64,000 bases of DNA, taken from Burkholderia sp. WSM2232. GTDB taxonomy: Bacteria > Pseudomonadota > Gammaproteobacteria > Burkholderiales > Burkholderiaceae. Location of the stretch: assembly GCF_000472545.1 (NCBI RefSeq), contig NZ_KI421432.1, forward strand, positions 310,001 to 374,000, given 5' to 3'. Under the pieces are notes generated by a model. It was given only the letters and a program-made list of their open reading frames with translations. It did not search any database and was not told the DNA's origin. Of the stretch, positions 17,108-25,714 are shown in pieces. Position 1 is the first letter of the stretch, and the number at the start of each line of letters is the position of its first letter. The position numbers and the translations under genes were made by a program.

Positions 17108-17548
17108 TCAAGCTTTGGCGGGCGGCGTCCATCCATCCGGAATGACGGCGATCACGTCGATCTCCATCAACCATTCCGGCTGCCCCAGCGCGACCACGGT
17201 CAGACCCGTGGAAATCGGAAACACGCCCTTGAGCCACTTGCCGACTTCACGATAGACCGGCTCGCGAAAACGCACGTCCGTGAGGTACGTCGTCGTCTTG
17301 ACGATGTGCGAAAGATCGCTGCCCGCTTCTTCGAGCAACTGCTTGACGTTCTTCATCGCCTGTTCGGCTTGCGCGCGCGGATCGCCCAGACCGACGAGAT
17401 TGCCCGCGAAGTCCGTACCGATCTGTCCGCGCACATACACCGTATTGCCGGCACGCACGGCCTGGCAAAGATCGTTGTCTAGCGTCTGGTTCGGATACGT
17501 GTCCTTCGTGTTGAACATGCGGATACGGGTATGGGTAGGCTGACTCAT
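17108..17548 (-). CDS. Rid/YjgF/UK114-family protein (non-RidA subfamily)
   Basis: A 146-residue trimeric imine/enamine deaminase-family protein. Recognisable are GNTVYVRGQIGTDFAGN, the central DPRAQAEQAMKNVKQLL helix and the C-terminal EIDVIAVIP strand. Aligned from memory with E. coli RidA, the substrate-binding arginine of the VARLP segment is replaced (VVALG), which points to a pathway-specific Rid subfamily and not general 2-aminoacrylate deaminase. It lies 18 nt after the FMO gene and 10 nt before the DUF1028 gene, so it likely hydrolyses or isomerises an imine produced by the monooxygenase. Confidence 0.88.
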   Translation of the reverse strand: MSQPTHTRIRMFNTKDTYPNQTLDNDLCQAVRAGNTVYVRGQIGTDFAGNLVGLGDPRAQAEQAMKNVKQLLEEAGSDLSHIVKTTTYLTDVRFREPVYREVGKWLKGVFPISTGLTVVALGQPEWLMEIDVIAVIPDGWTPPAKA

Positions 17549-17566
17549 CTGTTGACCTCGAATGCT

Positions 17567-18874
17567 TTAATTGGCTTGAACGCTTTCTTCACGCGGCTGC
17601 TTTTGCGCCTCGGTTCGGGGCGCGTCGTAATACGCCTGATATTTGCGTTGCGTAACGATGTGATCGGCAACGTGCTTTGCGTCATGCCACACGCCCCAAA
17701 TGAATGCGGAGCCGCGGCGCGACAACCAGGGAAGCCCGAGGAAATACACGCCCGGTTCTTTCGATACACCGCGCTGATGCATAGGCTTGCCCTTTGCGTC
17801 GAAGGTGTCGACTTGCAGCCAATTGAAATCGGTTGCATAGCCTGTCGCCCAGATGATCGACGTAACGCCCGCTTGCGCCAGATCGAGATCGAGCAGCGGA
17901 TGCGTCACACAATCCGGGTCCGGCGGAATAAGGCGCGCTTCCGGTTCGGCCGGAAGATCCAGACCGTTTCGCGCAGCATAGGCGTCTGCCGCATCGAGTA
18001 GAGACAGATAGTTTTCATCGCCACGGGCAATGTTTTCTGCGAGATCGGCGTTGAAGTGGACCACGTTGTCATCGAACGAACGGGTCAGACCGACGAGCGT
18101 TATCCCCTCATGGGCGAGGCGCCGGAAGTCGACGGTGTGACCGCCGCGGGCACCGCTCACCGCAATCGTCACATGTTCGCGGCCCGGCTTCATGACTTCC
18201 GCATCCCACTCGCCGAGCACGCCCAACCACCAGCAGAAGTCACGTCCGCGATAGGCACGCGGCGGACGATCGTGCGCGCCCACCGACAGGTACACGCGGC
18301 GGCCCGCGCGGTTCAGCTCATCGGCAATCTGCACGCCCGACGATCCCGCACCCACCACCAGCACGCCGCCCGGCGGCAGTTGCTGCGGGTTGCGATAGTC
18401 GGCCGAATGAATCTGCGTGAGCGAAGCAGTCTGCGGGGCGATGGGCGGAATCACCGGCTTTTGGAACGGCCCGGTCGCCACGACCACGCGCTTTGCTTCG
18501 ATCACGCCGTCCGACGTTTCCACGGTAAAGCCTTCGCGACCCGTGTTGCGCACGACCTTTCTCACTTCGACGCCGGTCCGGATAGGTGCGTCGAATTTTT
18601 TGGCGTAAGCCACGAAGTAGTCGGCGACTTCTTCCTTGGGCGCAAACGCATCTGGCCCGGTTTCGGGGAATTCGAGCCCCGGAAAGCGATCGTGCCATGC
18701 CGGGCCGTTCGCGACGAGCGAATCCCAGCGTCCCGTGCGCCAGCGCTCTGCTATGCGAGCGCGCTCGAGCACCAGATGCGGCACGCCGTGTCGGCTCAAA
18801 TGTTCGCTCATGGCGATGCCGGCCTGGCCGGCGCCCACCACGAGCGTGTCAATTGACGTTGTTCCCACTGTCAT
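17567..18874 (-). CDS. Flavin-containing monooxygenase
   Basis: A 435-residue FAD/NADPH class B-type monooxygenase. GAGQAGIA near the N-terminus binds FAD and GAGSSGVQ near residue 175 binds NADPH; between them the ATGPFQKP segment occupies the place of the FMO/BVMO fingerprint. The protein resembles N-oxidising and YUCCA-type FMOs. It is the first gene of the operon FMO-Rid-DUF1028-M20-NCS1 permease and is divergent from a LysR regulator with a T-N11-A box between them. Probable role: N-oxygenation of an amine or heterocycle as the entry step. Confidence 0.88.
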   Translation of the reverse strand: MTVGTTSIDTLVVGAGQAGIAMSEHLSRHGVPHLVLERARIAERWRTGRWDSLVANGPAWHDRFPGLEFPETGPDAFAPKEEVADYFVAYAKKFDAPIRTGVEVRKVVRNTGREGFTVETSDGVIEAKRVVVATGPFQKPVIPPIAPQTASLTQIHSADYRNPQQLPPGGVLVVGAGSSGVQIADELNRAGRRVYLSVGAHDRPPRAYRGRDFCWWLGVLGEWDAEVMKPGREHVTIAVSGARGGHTVDFRRLAHEGITLVGLTRSFDDNVVHFNADLAENIARGDENYLSLLDAADAYAARNGLDLPAEPEARLIPPDPDCVTHPLLDLDLAQAGVTSIIWATGYATDFNWLQVDTFDAKGKPMHQRGVSKEPGVYFLGLPWLSRRGSAFIWGVWHDAKHVADHIVTQRKYQAYYDAPRTEAQKQPREESVQAN

Positions 18875-18959
18875 GGCTATGTCCTTCCGAGAGGCGTTAT
18901 TGCGTCGTCAGAATCTACGCGCCGATGGGGGATCAATAAAATATTTTCAAAAAATGCAA

Positions 18960-18980
18960 TGCATCGGAATTACCTATGCA
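18960..18980. promoter_or_regulatory. LysR-type T-N11-A binding site
   Basis: tgcat-N11-atgca, a perfect 5-bp inverted repeat with the canonical 11-bp spacing of LysR recognition sites. It lies between the divergent FMO gene (start 18874) and LysR gene (start 19038), 86 and 58 bp from their start codons, and fits joint autoregulation and activation. Confidence 0.65.
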
Positions 18981-19037
18981 ACGTTTTTTGTCCACTTCAC
19001 AATGCGGCGCATCCCGCCCCACGAAAGAAACGTCCCG

Positions 19038-19964
19038 ATGGAAAGCCATCCTCTACGGTATTCGCTGCGCCAGCTTCGCTACTTCGTCGTCACGGCGGAA
19101 GCGCTGTCCTTCACCGCAGCGGCCCGCAAGCTGCACATATCGCAGCCCTCCATTTCCACGGCCCTCGCGGATCTGGAAGTGTCCTTCGGCGTCCAGCTGT
19201 TCATTCGACATCACGCAAGTGGTCTGTCGCTGACGCAGGCAGGGCGCGATCTGCTCGGCCAGGCGCGCAATCTGCTGAAGATTGCGGAAGAACTGCAAAT
19301 GGCCGCGAAAGAAATGGATGGCGGGATGACGGGCTCCATCGCGTTGGGCTGCCTCGTATCGCTGGCGCCTCCGCTGATGCCGCGCCTCATTGCCCGCTTT
19401 ACCGAAGACCACGCTGGCATTTCGTTTCGCACCGTCGAAGCGCACCAGGACGCGCTACTGCGCGGCTTGCACGACGGCTCGCTGGATATCGCGCTCACCT
19501 ATAGCCTCGATCTCACCGAGGACATTGCGTTCACACCGCTACTTTCGTTGCCGCCGTACGCCATTCTTCCGCGTACTCACCGGCTTGCCCGCGCGCGCAG
19601 GATCTCGCTTGCGGATTTGTTGTCCGAGCCTTACGTGATGCTCGATCTGCCGCACAGCCGCGAGTACTTTGCCGCGCTGTTCGATGCCGTCGGCAGTCGG
19701 CCGGTGCCCGCGTTTCATTCGTCGCAGCCCGAAGTGGTGCGCGGCATGGTGGCGAACGGCCTGGGCTATAGCCTCCTGAACTTCCCCCTCAAATCGAACC
19801 GGACTGTGGACGGCGAGGAGTTCGTCATTAAGCGCTTTAAAGACAATGTGAACGCGACGATGCTCGGCATCGCGCAATCGCGCACGATGAAGCCGCGACA
19901 GGTGGTGCATCGCTTCGCTTCGTTCTGCGAGAACTACATACGGCGGCTGCATATCGACGCCTGA
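19038..19964 (+). CDS. LysR-family regulator of the FMO operon
   Basis: A 308-residue LTTR: HTH at residues about 7-66 (YSLRQLRYFVVTAEALSFTA, ISQPSISTALADLE), effector domain from about 95 (MTGSIALGCLVSLAPPLMPR). It is of the CbbR/CynR-like branch. ATG 19038 begins the family-type N-terminus; the frame open upstream overlaps the divergent FMO gene and is not coding. A downstream gene (Rieske oxygenase at 20101) lies 136 nt away in the same orientation and could be a second target. Confidence 0.88.
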   Translation: MESHPLRYSLRQLRYFVVTAEALSFTAAARKLHISQPSISTALADLEVSFGVQLFIRHHASGLSLTQAGRDLLGQARNLLKIAEELQMAAKEMDGGMTGSIALGCLVSLAPPLMPRLIARFTEDHAGISFRTVEAHQDALLRGLHDGSLDIALTYSLDLTEDIAFTPLLSLPPYAILPRTHRLARARRISLADLLSEPYVMLDLPHSREYFAALFDAVGSRPVPAFHSSQPEVVRGMVANGLGYSLLNFPLKSNRTVDGEEFVIKRFKDNVNATMLGIAQSRTMKPRQVVHRFASFCENYIRRLHIDA

Positions 19965-20100
19965 GCGTCGCTGCATAGTTAAAAGCTTTGCTTTGTATCC
20001 GAAAACTATATTTTGACTGGCATATTGGCTTGATAGATTGAGTCCATGTCGAGCGCATTGCCGCACGCGCTCTTGCTCAACGGACGCAGGGATCAACGCC

Positions 20101-21237
20101 ATGGACAACGCCACACTGAGCGAACTGGTCAACGCATTGCGCCTTGGCTGCGATCGGCCGTTCAGCGACGCGCGCGCGATGCCCCCGGGCGTCTACACAT
20201 CGCCGGAGTTTCTGGCTCTTGAAGAGCGCGATATCTTCGACCATGAATGGCAGTGCGTGGGCCGCGCGAGTGCGCTGAAAGCTCCTGGCGATTACCTCAC
20301 GGCACGCATCGGCGCACAGCCGGTCGTCGTGTTGCGCGACGAGCAGATGCAACTCAAGGCAATGTCCAACGTATGTCTGCATCGCATGTCCGTGTTGCTG
20401 GAAGGACGCGGCAATGTCCGGCGCATCGTGTGTCCCTATCACGCGTGGAATTACTCGCTCGACGGCGCATTGAAGGGCGCGCCCCTGATGGACCGCCAGG
20501 AGGGTTTCTGCAAGGAGAGATACGAGCTGCCCGCCGTGCGTTGCGAGCAATGGCAAGGCTGGATTTACGTCACGCTCGACCGGGACGCGCAACCGGTCCA
20601 CGAGCAGCTTGCGGAATTGGGCACGCTGATCGATGCGTACGGCATGCAAGACTACATCGAAACTTTCTATGAAGAGCATGTGTGGGACACCAACTGGAAG
20701 ATCCTCGCCGAAAACTTCATGGAGAGTTATCACCTGCCGATGCTTCATCGCGCGACAGTAGGACCGCACTCGCGACTCGAAGAAATGGATTGCCCGCCGG
20801 GTCGGGCGGCATTCAACTATCACTGGATCACCAAGGAAGCGTCGTTACCCATCGGCAACGCGCATCCTGACAACACGCGTTTGAGCGGGCACTGGCGCAA
20901 GACCACCGCGCTGCTAGCCGTCTATCCCACGCATCTGATTACGCTCACACCGGGCTATTTCTGGTATCTCGTGCTGCAACCGCAAGGCGTAGGCCGCGTG
21001 CATATCCGCTTCGGCGGCGGCCTCGCGCCGGAATTCGTCGCCGACCCGCAAGCAAACGCGCATATGGCCACGCTCAAGAAGTTGCTCGATGAGGTCAACG
21101 CCGAAGACAGGCGCGGCGTGGAAGCGGTTTTTCGCGGTGTGCATGCGCCGCTTGCAAAGCCGGGGCATCTCAGTCATCTCGAACGGCCAAATTATGATTT
21201 TGCGCGCTATCTCGCGAGCAAGCTGAAACCGCATTAA
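20101..21237 (+). CDS. Rieske oxygenase, betaine/choline/aromatic ring-hydroxylating type alpha subunit
   Basis: A 378-residue protein. Rieske ligands are in CLHRMSVLL and CPYHAWNYSLDG; the mononuclear-iron site is in ENFMESYHLPMLHR. The arrangement, with the VWDTNWKILAENFMESYH stretch, is that of the group containing glycine-betaine, carnitine and aromatic hydroxylating oxygenase alpha subunits. No reductase gene is adjacent. Directly downstream (21 nt) is a four-gene polyamine/quaternary-amine-type ABC importer in the same orientation, so the substrate is probably a cationic amine imported by it. The start at 20101 was chosen for the family N-terminus and the cgcaggga sequence upstream. Confidence 0.88.
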   Translation: MDNATLSELVNALRLGCDRPFSDARAMPPGVYTSPEFLALEERDIFDHEWQCVGRASALKAPGDYLTARIGAQPVVVLRDEQMQLKAMSNVCLHRMSVLLEGRGNVRRIVCPYHAWNYSLDGALKGAPLMDRQEGFCKERYELPAVRCEQWQGWIYVTLDRDAQPVHEQLAELGTLIDAYGMQDYIETFYEEHVWDTNWKILAENFMESYHLPMLHRATVGPHSRLEEMDCPPGRAAFNYHWITKEASLPIGNAHPDNTRLSGHWRKTTALLAVYPTHLITLTPGYFWYLVLQPQGVGRVHIRFGGGLAPEFVADPQANAHMATLKKLLDEVNAEDRRGVEAVFRGVHAPLAKPGHLSHLERPNYDFARYLASKLKPH

Positions 21238-21258
21238 GAACGACAGGACGCAATCACG

Positions 21259-22440
21259 ATGTCAAACCCTTCCTTCATCTCGTTCTCGGGCGTGAGCAAG
21301 TCGTACGACGGCACGAACTATGTCGTCGACGATCTGAACCTCGATGTGCGTAAGGGAGAATTCCTGTCGCTGCTGGGTCCGTCGGGCTCGGGCAAGACGA
21401 CCACGCTGATGATGCTCGCGGGCTTCGAATCGCCGACACAAGGCGAGATTCGGCTCGACGGCAAGCGGCTCGACGACAAGCCGCCGCATCAGCGCGACAT
21501 CGGCATGGTGTTTCAGAACTATGCGCTGTTCCCACATCTGACGATTGCGGAGAACGTGGCATTTCCCCTTTCTGTCCGACGCGTAAGCCGGGCCGAGCAG
21601 AAGGCGCGCGTCAAGCGTGCGCTCGACATGATCGAACTGCCGCATCTGGCGAATCGCCGCCCGTCGCAGCTCTCGGGCGGGCAGCAACAACGCGTTGCGC
21701 TTGCGCGCGCACTGGTATTCGAACCGAGTGTCGTCCTGATGGACGAACCGCTTGGCGCGCTCGACAAGCGCCTGCGCGAAACCATGCAATACGAGATCAT
21801 GCGGCTGCATTGCGAGTTGGGTTTGACGATCGTCTATGTGACGCACGATCAGGCCGAAGCGTTGACCATGTCCGACCGCGTCGCCGTCTTCTCCGACGGC
21901 CGCATACAACAGGCGGCCACGCCAAGCGAACTCTATGAGAATGCGCAGAACGCTTTCGTTGCCAACTTTGTCGGCGAGAACAATGGCCTGACGGGGCGAG
22001 TGGTGAATTGCGACGACAGGTGGGCAACGCTCGCACTATCGGACGGCAGCGTCATTCGCGGACGCTACGAGCAGGGTTTGCGCACAGGCGACGAAGCCAT
22101 GCTGGCGCTGCGCCCCGAGCGTGCGCATATTCCAGGCGCGGAAGGACTGCAACCCGACGAGCACCATAACGTTGTGCGCGCGCGGGTGGAAGAACTCGTT
22201 TATTGCGGCGACCATCATCGCGTGCATCTGAAGTTCGGCTTGCGCGATTCCCTCGTCGTGAAAGTACCCAATACGCAGCGCCATGCGCTCCCTTCGTCTG
22301 GCGACACCATAGAAGTCGCCTGGCGTCATGACGACTGCAAGATTCTCGCGGTGAGCGCACCGCCCCGCGCAACCGAGATCAATAGTCCCGCCACGCCCTC
22401 ACCTTCACTCATCACGACCGCACCTGCAGGAGCCAACTGA
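21259..22440 (+). CDS. ABC transporter ATP-binding protein, PotA-like
   Basis: A 393-residue ATPase with Walker A GPSGSGKTT, the signature LSGGQQQRVALARAL, Walker B VVLMDEPLGALD, the switch His (VTHDQAEAL) and a C-terminal TOBE domain from about residue 285. These are features of spermidine/putrescine and glycine-betaine-type importers. It is 21 nt downstream of the Rieske oxygenase, and its stop is followed after 1 nt by the binding-protein gene. Energises uptake by the permeases at 23518 and 24795. Confidence 0.93.
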   Translation: MSNPSFISFSGVSKSYDGTNYVVDDLNLDVRKGEFLSLLGPSGSGKTTTLMMLAGFESPTQGEIRLDGKRLDDKPPHQRDIGMVFQNYALFPHLTIAENVAFPLSVRRVSRAEQKARVKRALDMIELPHLANRRPSQLSGGQQQRVALARALVFEPSVVLMDEPLGALDKRLRETMQYEIMRLHCELGLTIVYVTHDQAEALTMSDRVAVFSDGRIQQAATPSELYENAQNAFVANFVGENNGLTGRVVNCDDRWATLALSDGSVIRGRYEQGLRTGDEAMLALRPERAHIPGAEGLQPDEHHNVVRARVEELVYCGDHHRVHLKFGLRDSLVVKVPNTQRHALPSSGDTIEVAWRHDDCKILAVSAPPRATEINSPATPSPSLITTAPAGAN

Positions 22441-22441
22441 C

Positions 22442-23488
22442 ATGCGCACTCAACTCAAAGCACAATGCGCCGCACTCGCTTTACTCGCCTTCGCCAGCGT
22501 GACAACGCAAGCAGCGGAAACGCTGAATGTCGTCACGTTCGGCGGCGCATTTGAAGCCGCGGCCAAAAAGGCCTGGATGGACCCGTTCACGCAAGCGAAC
22601 GGCACCCAGTTCTCGCTCGAATCGTATGACGGCGGCCTCGCCAAGCTCTCGGCAATGGAACAGGCCAAGAATACGACGTGGGACCTGATCGACCTCGAGA
22701 CGAACGATGCGATCACTGCATGCGATGAAGGTCTGCTCCAGAAGTTCGACAAGAAGGCACTCGGCAATACCAGTGACTTCATTCCCGGTTCGATCAGCGA
22801 ATGTGCGGTCGCGAGCATGGTTTGGTCTACGGTCTACGCGTACGATTCGAGCAAGCTGAAGAGCGCGCCGACCACCGTCAACGATTTCTTCGACGTTCAG
22901 AAATTCCCGGGCAAGCGCGGCCTGCGCAAGTCGCCGAAAGTGGCGATGGAATGGGCGTTGATCGCCGACGGCGTCGATCCCAAAGATGTCTATAAAGTGC
23001 TCGGCACACCCGCAGGCGTCGACCGCGCGTTCAAGAAGCTCGACACAATCAAGAAGAACATTGTGTGGTGGGAATCCGGCGCGCAGGCGCCGCAGTTGCT
23101 GGCCGACGGTGCTGTCGTGATGGTGCAGGCCTATAACGGCCGCATCGACGACGCAATCAAAAAAGACCACAAGCCGTTCAAGACGGTGTGGGATGCGCAG
23201 GTCTATGACTTTGAATGGTGGGGCATTCCGAGCGGCGCGAAGCATGCCGATCTCGCATCGAAGTTCATCGTCTCGCAAGCGCAGCCCAAGGCGTCGGCGG
23301 ACCTCGCGAAGTACATCGCCTATGCGCCGCCGCGCAAGCAGGCGGTAGCGCTCGTCGACAAACAGCGTCTTGCCGACATGCCGACCGCGCCGGACAACTT
23401 CAAGCGCGCCGTGCAGATCAACGCGAACTTCTGGGCCGATAACGCCGACGCGATCAACAAGCGCTTCCAGGTCTGGCTCACGCAGTAA
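22442..23488 (+). CDS. ABC transporter periplasmic binding protein, PotD-like
   Basis: A 348-residue exported protein with a signal peptide (about 24 residues, cleavage after VTTQAA). The mature part begins ETLNVVTFGGAFEAAAKKAW, typical of cluster-D extracellular binding proteins for polyamines and related cations. NDAITACDEG and WWESGAQAPQLLADG are family-like segments. Only 1 nt separates it from the ATPase gene. Aromatic residues in the pocket region (WWES, FEWWG) would suit a cationic amine, by analogy. Confidence 0.9.
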   Translation: MRTQLKAQCAALALLAFASVTTQAAETLNVVTFGGAFEAAAKKAWMDPFTQANGTQFSLESYDGGLAKLSAMEQAKNTTWDLIDLETNDAITACDEGLLQKFDKKALGNTSDFIPGSISECAVASMVWSTVYAYDSSKLKSAPTTVNDFFDVQKFPGKRGLRKSPKVAMEWALIADGVDPKDVYKVLGTPAGVDRAFKKLDTIKKNIVWWESGAQAPQLLADGAVVMVQAYNGRIDDAIKKDHKPFKTVWDAQVYDFEWWGIPSGAKHADLASKFIVSQAQPKASADLAKYIAYAPPRKQAVALVDKQRLADMPTAPDNFKRAVQINANFWADNADAINKRFQVWLTQ

Positions 23489-23517
23489 CCAGGTTCACGC
23501 AGAACGAGATCACGAAC

Positions 23518-24771
23518 ATGCCCGCATCGATCCATGCAACGACCGCCGGTTCTCCCGCGAGAGCCGATGGCCGCGCATCGTATGACAAGGCGCAACGGCG
23601 CGCATCGGTGCGGGCGCTTGTGCTCGCGTTACCGCTCATCCTCTTTCTGTTGTCGACATTTGTCGCGCCGATTGCGATGCTTCTCGCACGCAGCGTGCAG
23701 AACCACGAAGTTCCGGACAGCATGCCAGCGCTAACGCAGGCATTGAATGCATGGGACGGCCGCGGCGTACCGGACGAACGCAGCTTCATGCTGCTTGCCC
23801 AAGGCCTGAAGCAGGCTCAGGAAGGCGGGCAGCTCGGCACGGTCGCGCGCAGACTCAACTTCGCGCAGCCCGAGTTTCGCAGTCTATTGATGCGCACTGC
23901 GCGTAACCTTCACGAAGCCGCGCCACCAGCGTGGAAACCTGCGTTGATCGAGATCGACGAACGATGGAACTCGCCGGAAGTCTGGCGCCTGCTCAAGCGC
24001 GCCGCCGAGTCGCCGACGCCCGACTATCTGCTCGCCGCCGTCGATGCGCAAGTCACGCCCGAAGGCGGCGTCGCGTCAATGCCCGCTAACGCGTCGGTTT
24101 ATCGCGAAGCGTTCATTCGCACCATCTCGATCAGCGCAACCGTCACGCTGCTGTGCCTCGTGCTTGGCTATCCGGTCGCGTGGCTGCTTGCCAATCTGCC
24201 GGCGAAAAGCAGTAGCCGTCTGATGCTTTTCGTGATCGTGCCGTTCTGGACGTCGCTGCTTGTCCGCACGACCGCGTGGTATGTGCTGCTGCAACCCGGC
24301 GGCGTCATCAACAGCGTGTTGTCCGGGCTGGGTCTTGCCACGCATCCTGTACCGCTCATTTTCAATCGCACGGGCGTTCTGATCGGCATGACGCATGTAT
24401 TGCTGCCGTACATGATTCTCGCAATCTATTCGGTGATGAAAAGCGTCTCGCCCGTCTATGTGCGAGCGGCCAAGTCGCTCGGCGCGCATCCGTTCACGGC
24501 GTTCGTGCGAGTGTATATGCCGCAAACGCTGCCAGGCGTCGGCGCCGGATGTTTTCTCGTGTTCGTGCTTGCGCTTGGCTACTACATTACGCCCGCGCTG
24601 CTCGGCGGCGCAGGCGACGAGATGATCAGTCAGCTCATTGCGATTCAAACCAACACGCAGCTCAACTGGGGACTTGCGGGCGCGCTGTCGGCGTATCTCG
24701 TGATCTTCACGGCGATCTTCTACTTCCTGTTCAACCGTATCGTCGGCATTGACCGGCTGCGTTTCGGTTAA
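23518..24771 (+). CDS. ABC transporter permease, PotB-like, with long periplasmic insertion
   Basis: A 417-residue inner-membrane protein. After TM1 (ALVLALPLILFLLSTFVAPIAM) comes an unusually long soluble stretch of about 150 residues before the remaining five or so membrane segments begin at SISATVTLLCLVLGYPVAW. The cytoplasmic EAA loop is represented by AAKSLGAHPFTAFVRVYMPQ. The extra loop is seen in some members of this subfamily and may shape binding-protein docking. It pairs with the permease at 24795. Confidence 0.9.
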   Translation: MPASIHATTAGSPARADGRASYDKAQRRASVRALVLALPLILFLLSTFVAPIAMLLARSVQNHEVPDSMPALTQALNAWDGRGVPDERSFMLLAQGLKQAQEGGQLGTVARRLNFAQPEFRSLLMRTARNLHEAAPPAWKPALIEIDERWNSPEVWRLLKRAAESPTPDYLLAAVDAQVTPEGGVASMPANASVYREAFIRTISISATVTLLCLVLGYPVAWLLANLPAKSSSRLMLFVIVPFWTSLLVRTTAWYVLLQPGGVINSVLSGLGLATHPVPLIFNRTGVLIGMTHVLLPYMILAIYSVMKSVSPVYVRAAKSLGAHPFTAFVRVYMPQTLPGVGAGCFLVFVLALGYYITPALLGGAGDEMISQLIAIQTNTQLNWGLAGALSAYLVIFTAIFYFLFNRIVGIDRLRFG

Positions 24772-24794
24772 TCGGCCTGCCGAAGGACACACTC

Positions 24795-25622
24795 ATGCAA
24801 GACAAACGCAACACGGTGTTGACGGAGCGCATTGCCGCGCGCTGGGTGCGCTTGCATACCGCGCTCGTCCTGTTCTTTCTGATCGCGCCTATCCTCGCCA
24901 TCATTCCGCTCTCGTTCAATTCGGGCTCGTATTTCTCGTATCCGATGCAGGGCTTTTCTTTTCGATGGTACGAGCAGGCCTTGACGAGCGCCGACTGGCA
25001 GCGCGCGTTGTTGAACAGCGTCGGCATCGGCGCGGCGTCAACGCTGATTGCGACCTGTCTCGGCACGCTCGCTGCGTTGGGGCTGTCGCGCTCGCAGTTC
25101 CCGCTGCGCTCGGTCATCATGCCGATCATCGTTTCGCCGATGATCGTGCCGATCGTCGTGGTAGCCGCCGGCTTCTATCTGATTTTTGCGCCGCTTGGGC
25201 TGGTGAACTCCTACCCCGGCGTGGTGCTCGCGCATGCGGCGCTCGGCACGCCGTTTGTCGTGATTACGGTGACGGCATCGCTGCTGTCGTTCGATCAGAG
25301 TCTGTTGCGCGCCGCCTCGGGTCTCGGCGCGAAACCGTGGACCGCGTTCCGTCGCGTGACGTTGCCGCTCATCATGCCCGCCGTTGCAACGGGCAGCGTG
25401 TTCGCGTTTGCGACGTCGTTCGATGAAGTCATCGTCATTCTGTTCATCGGCGGGCCGGATCAGAAAACCGTGCCGCGCCAGATGTGGAGCGGCATTCGCG
25501 ACTCGATCGATCCGTCCATTCTCGCCGTCGCCACCATGCTGATCGTATTTGCGGTGCTGCTCTTTGCCAGCATCAACTGGTTGAGAGCGCGGGCGGCGGC
25601 GGCGAATCAGGCGCTAACCTGA
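24795..25622 (+). CDS. ABC transporter permease, PotC-like
   Basis: A 275-residue membrane protein with six predicted segments. EAA-type loop AASGLGAKPWTAFRRVTLPL; C-terminal loop SFDEVIVILFIGGPDQKTVPRQ is characteristic of PotC-like permeases. It is the last gene of the Rieske-ABC operon. The next gene (25715) is on the opposite strand, and the 92-nt gap between the convergent stops shows no clear terminator. Confidence 0.9.
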   Translation: MQDKRNTVLTERIAARWVRLHTALVLFFLIAPILAIIPLSFNSGSYFSYPMQGFSFRWYEQALTSADWQRALLNSVGIGAASTLIATCLGTLAALGLSRSQFPLRSVIMPIIVSPMIVPIVVVAAGFYLIFAPLGLVNSYPGVVLAHAALGTPFVVITVTASLLSFDQSLLRAASGLGAKPWTAFRRVTLPLIMPAVATGSVFAFATSFDEVIVILFIGGPDQKTVPRQMWSGIRDSIDPSILAVATMLIVFAVLLFASINWLRARAAAANQALT

Positions 25623-25714
25623 ATGTGCCAACCGTTGCGCATGTCAGGTAGCGCTCGCGCAATCGCGTGTCCAAGCTCCTGCATGACTGCTGTCAGCGCG
25701 CGGCGAATCGCACA

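Noticed and set aside
18636..19037. 134-residue N-terminal extension of the LysR protein
   Set aside because: It overlaps the divergent FMO gene and its promoter; LysR proteins begin at the HTH as from 19038.
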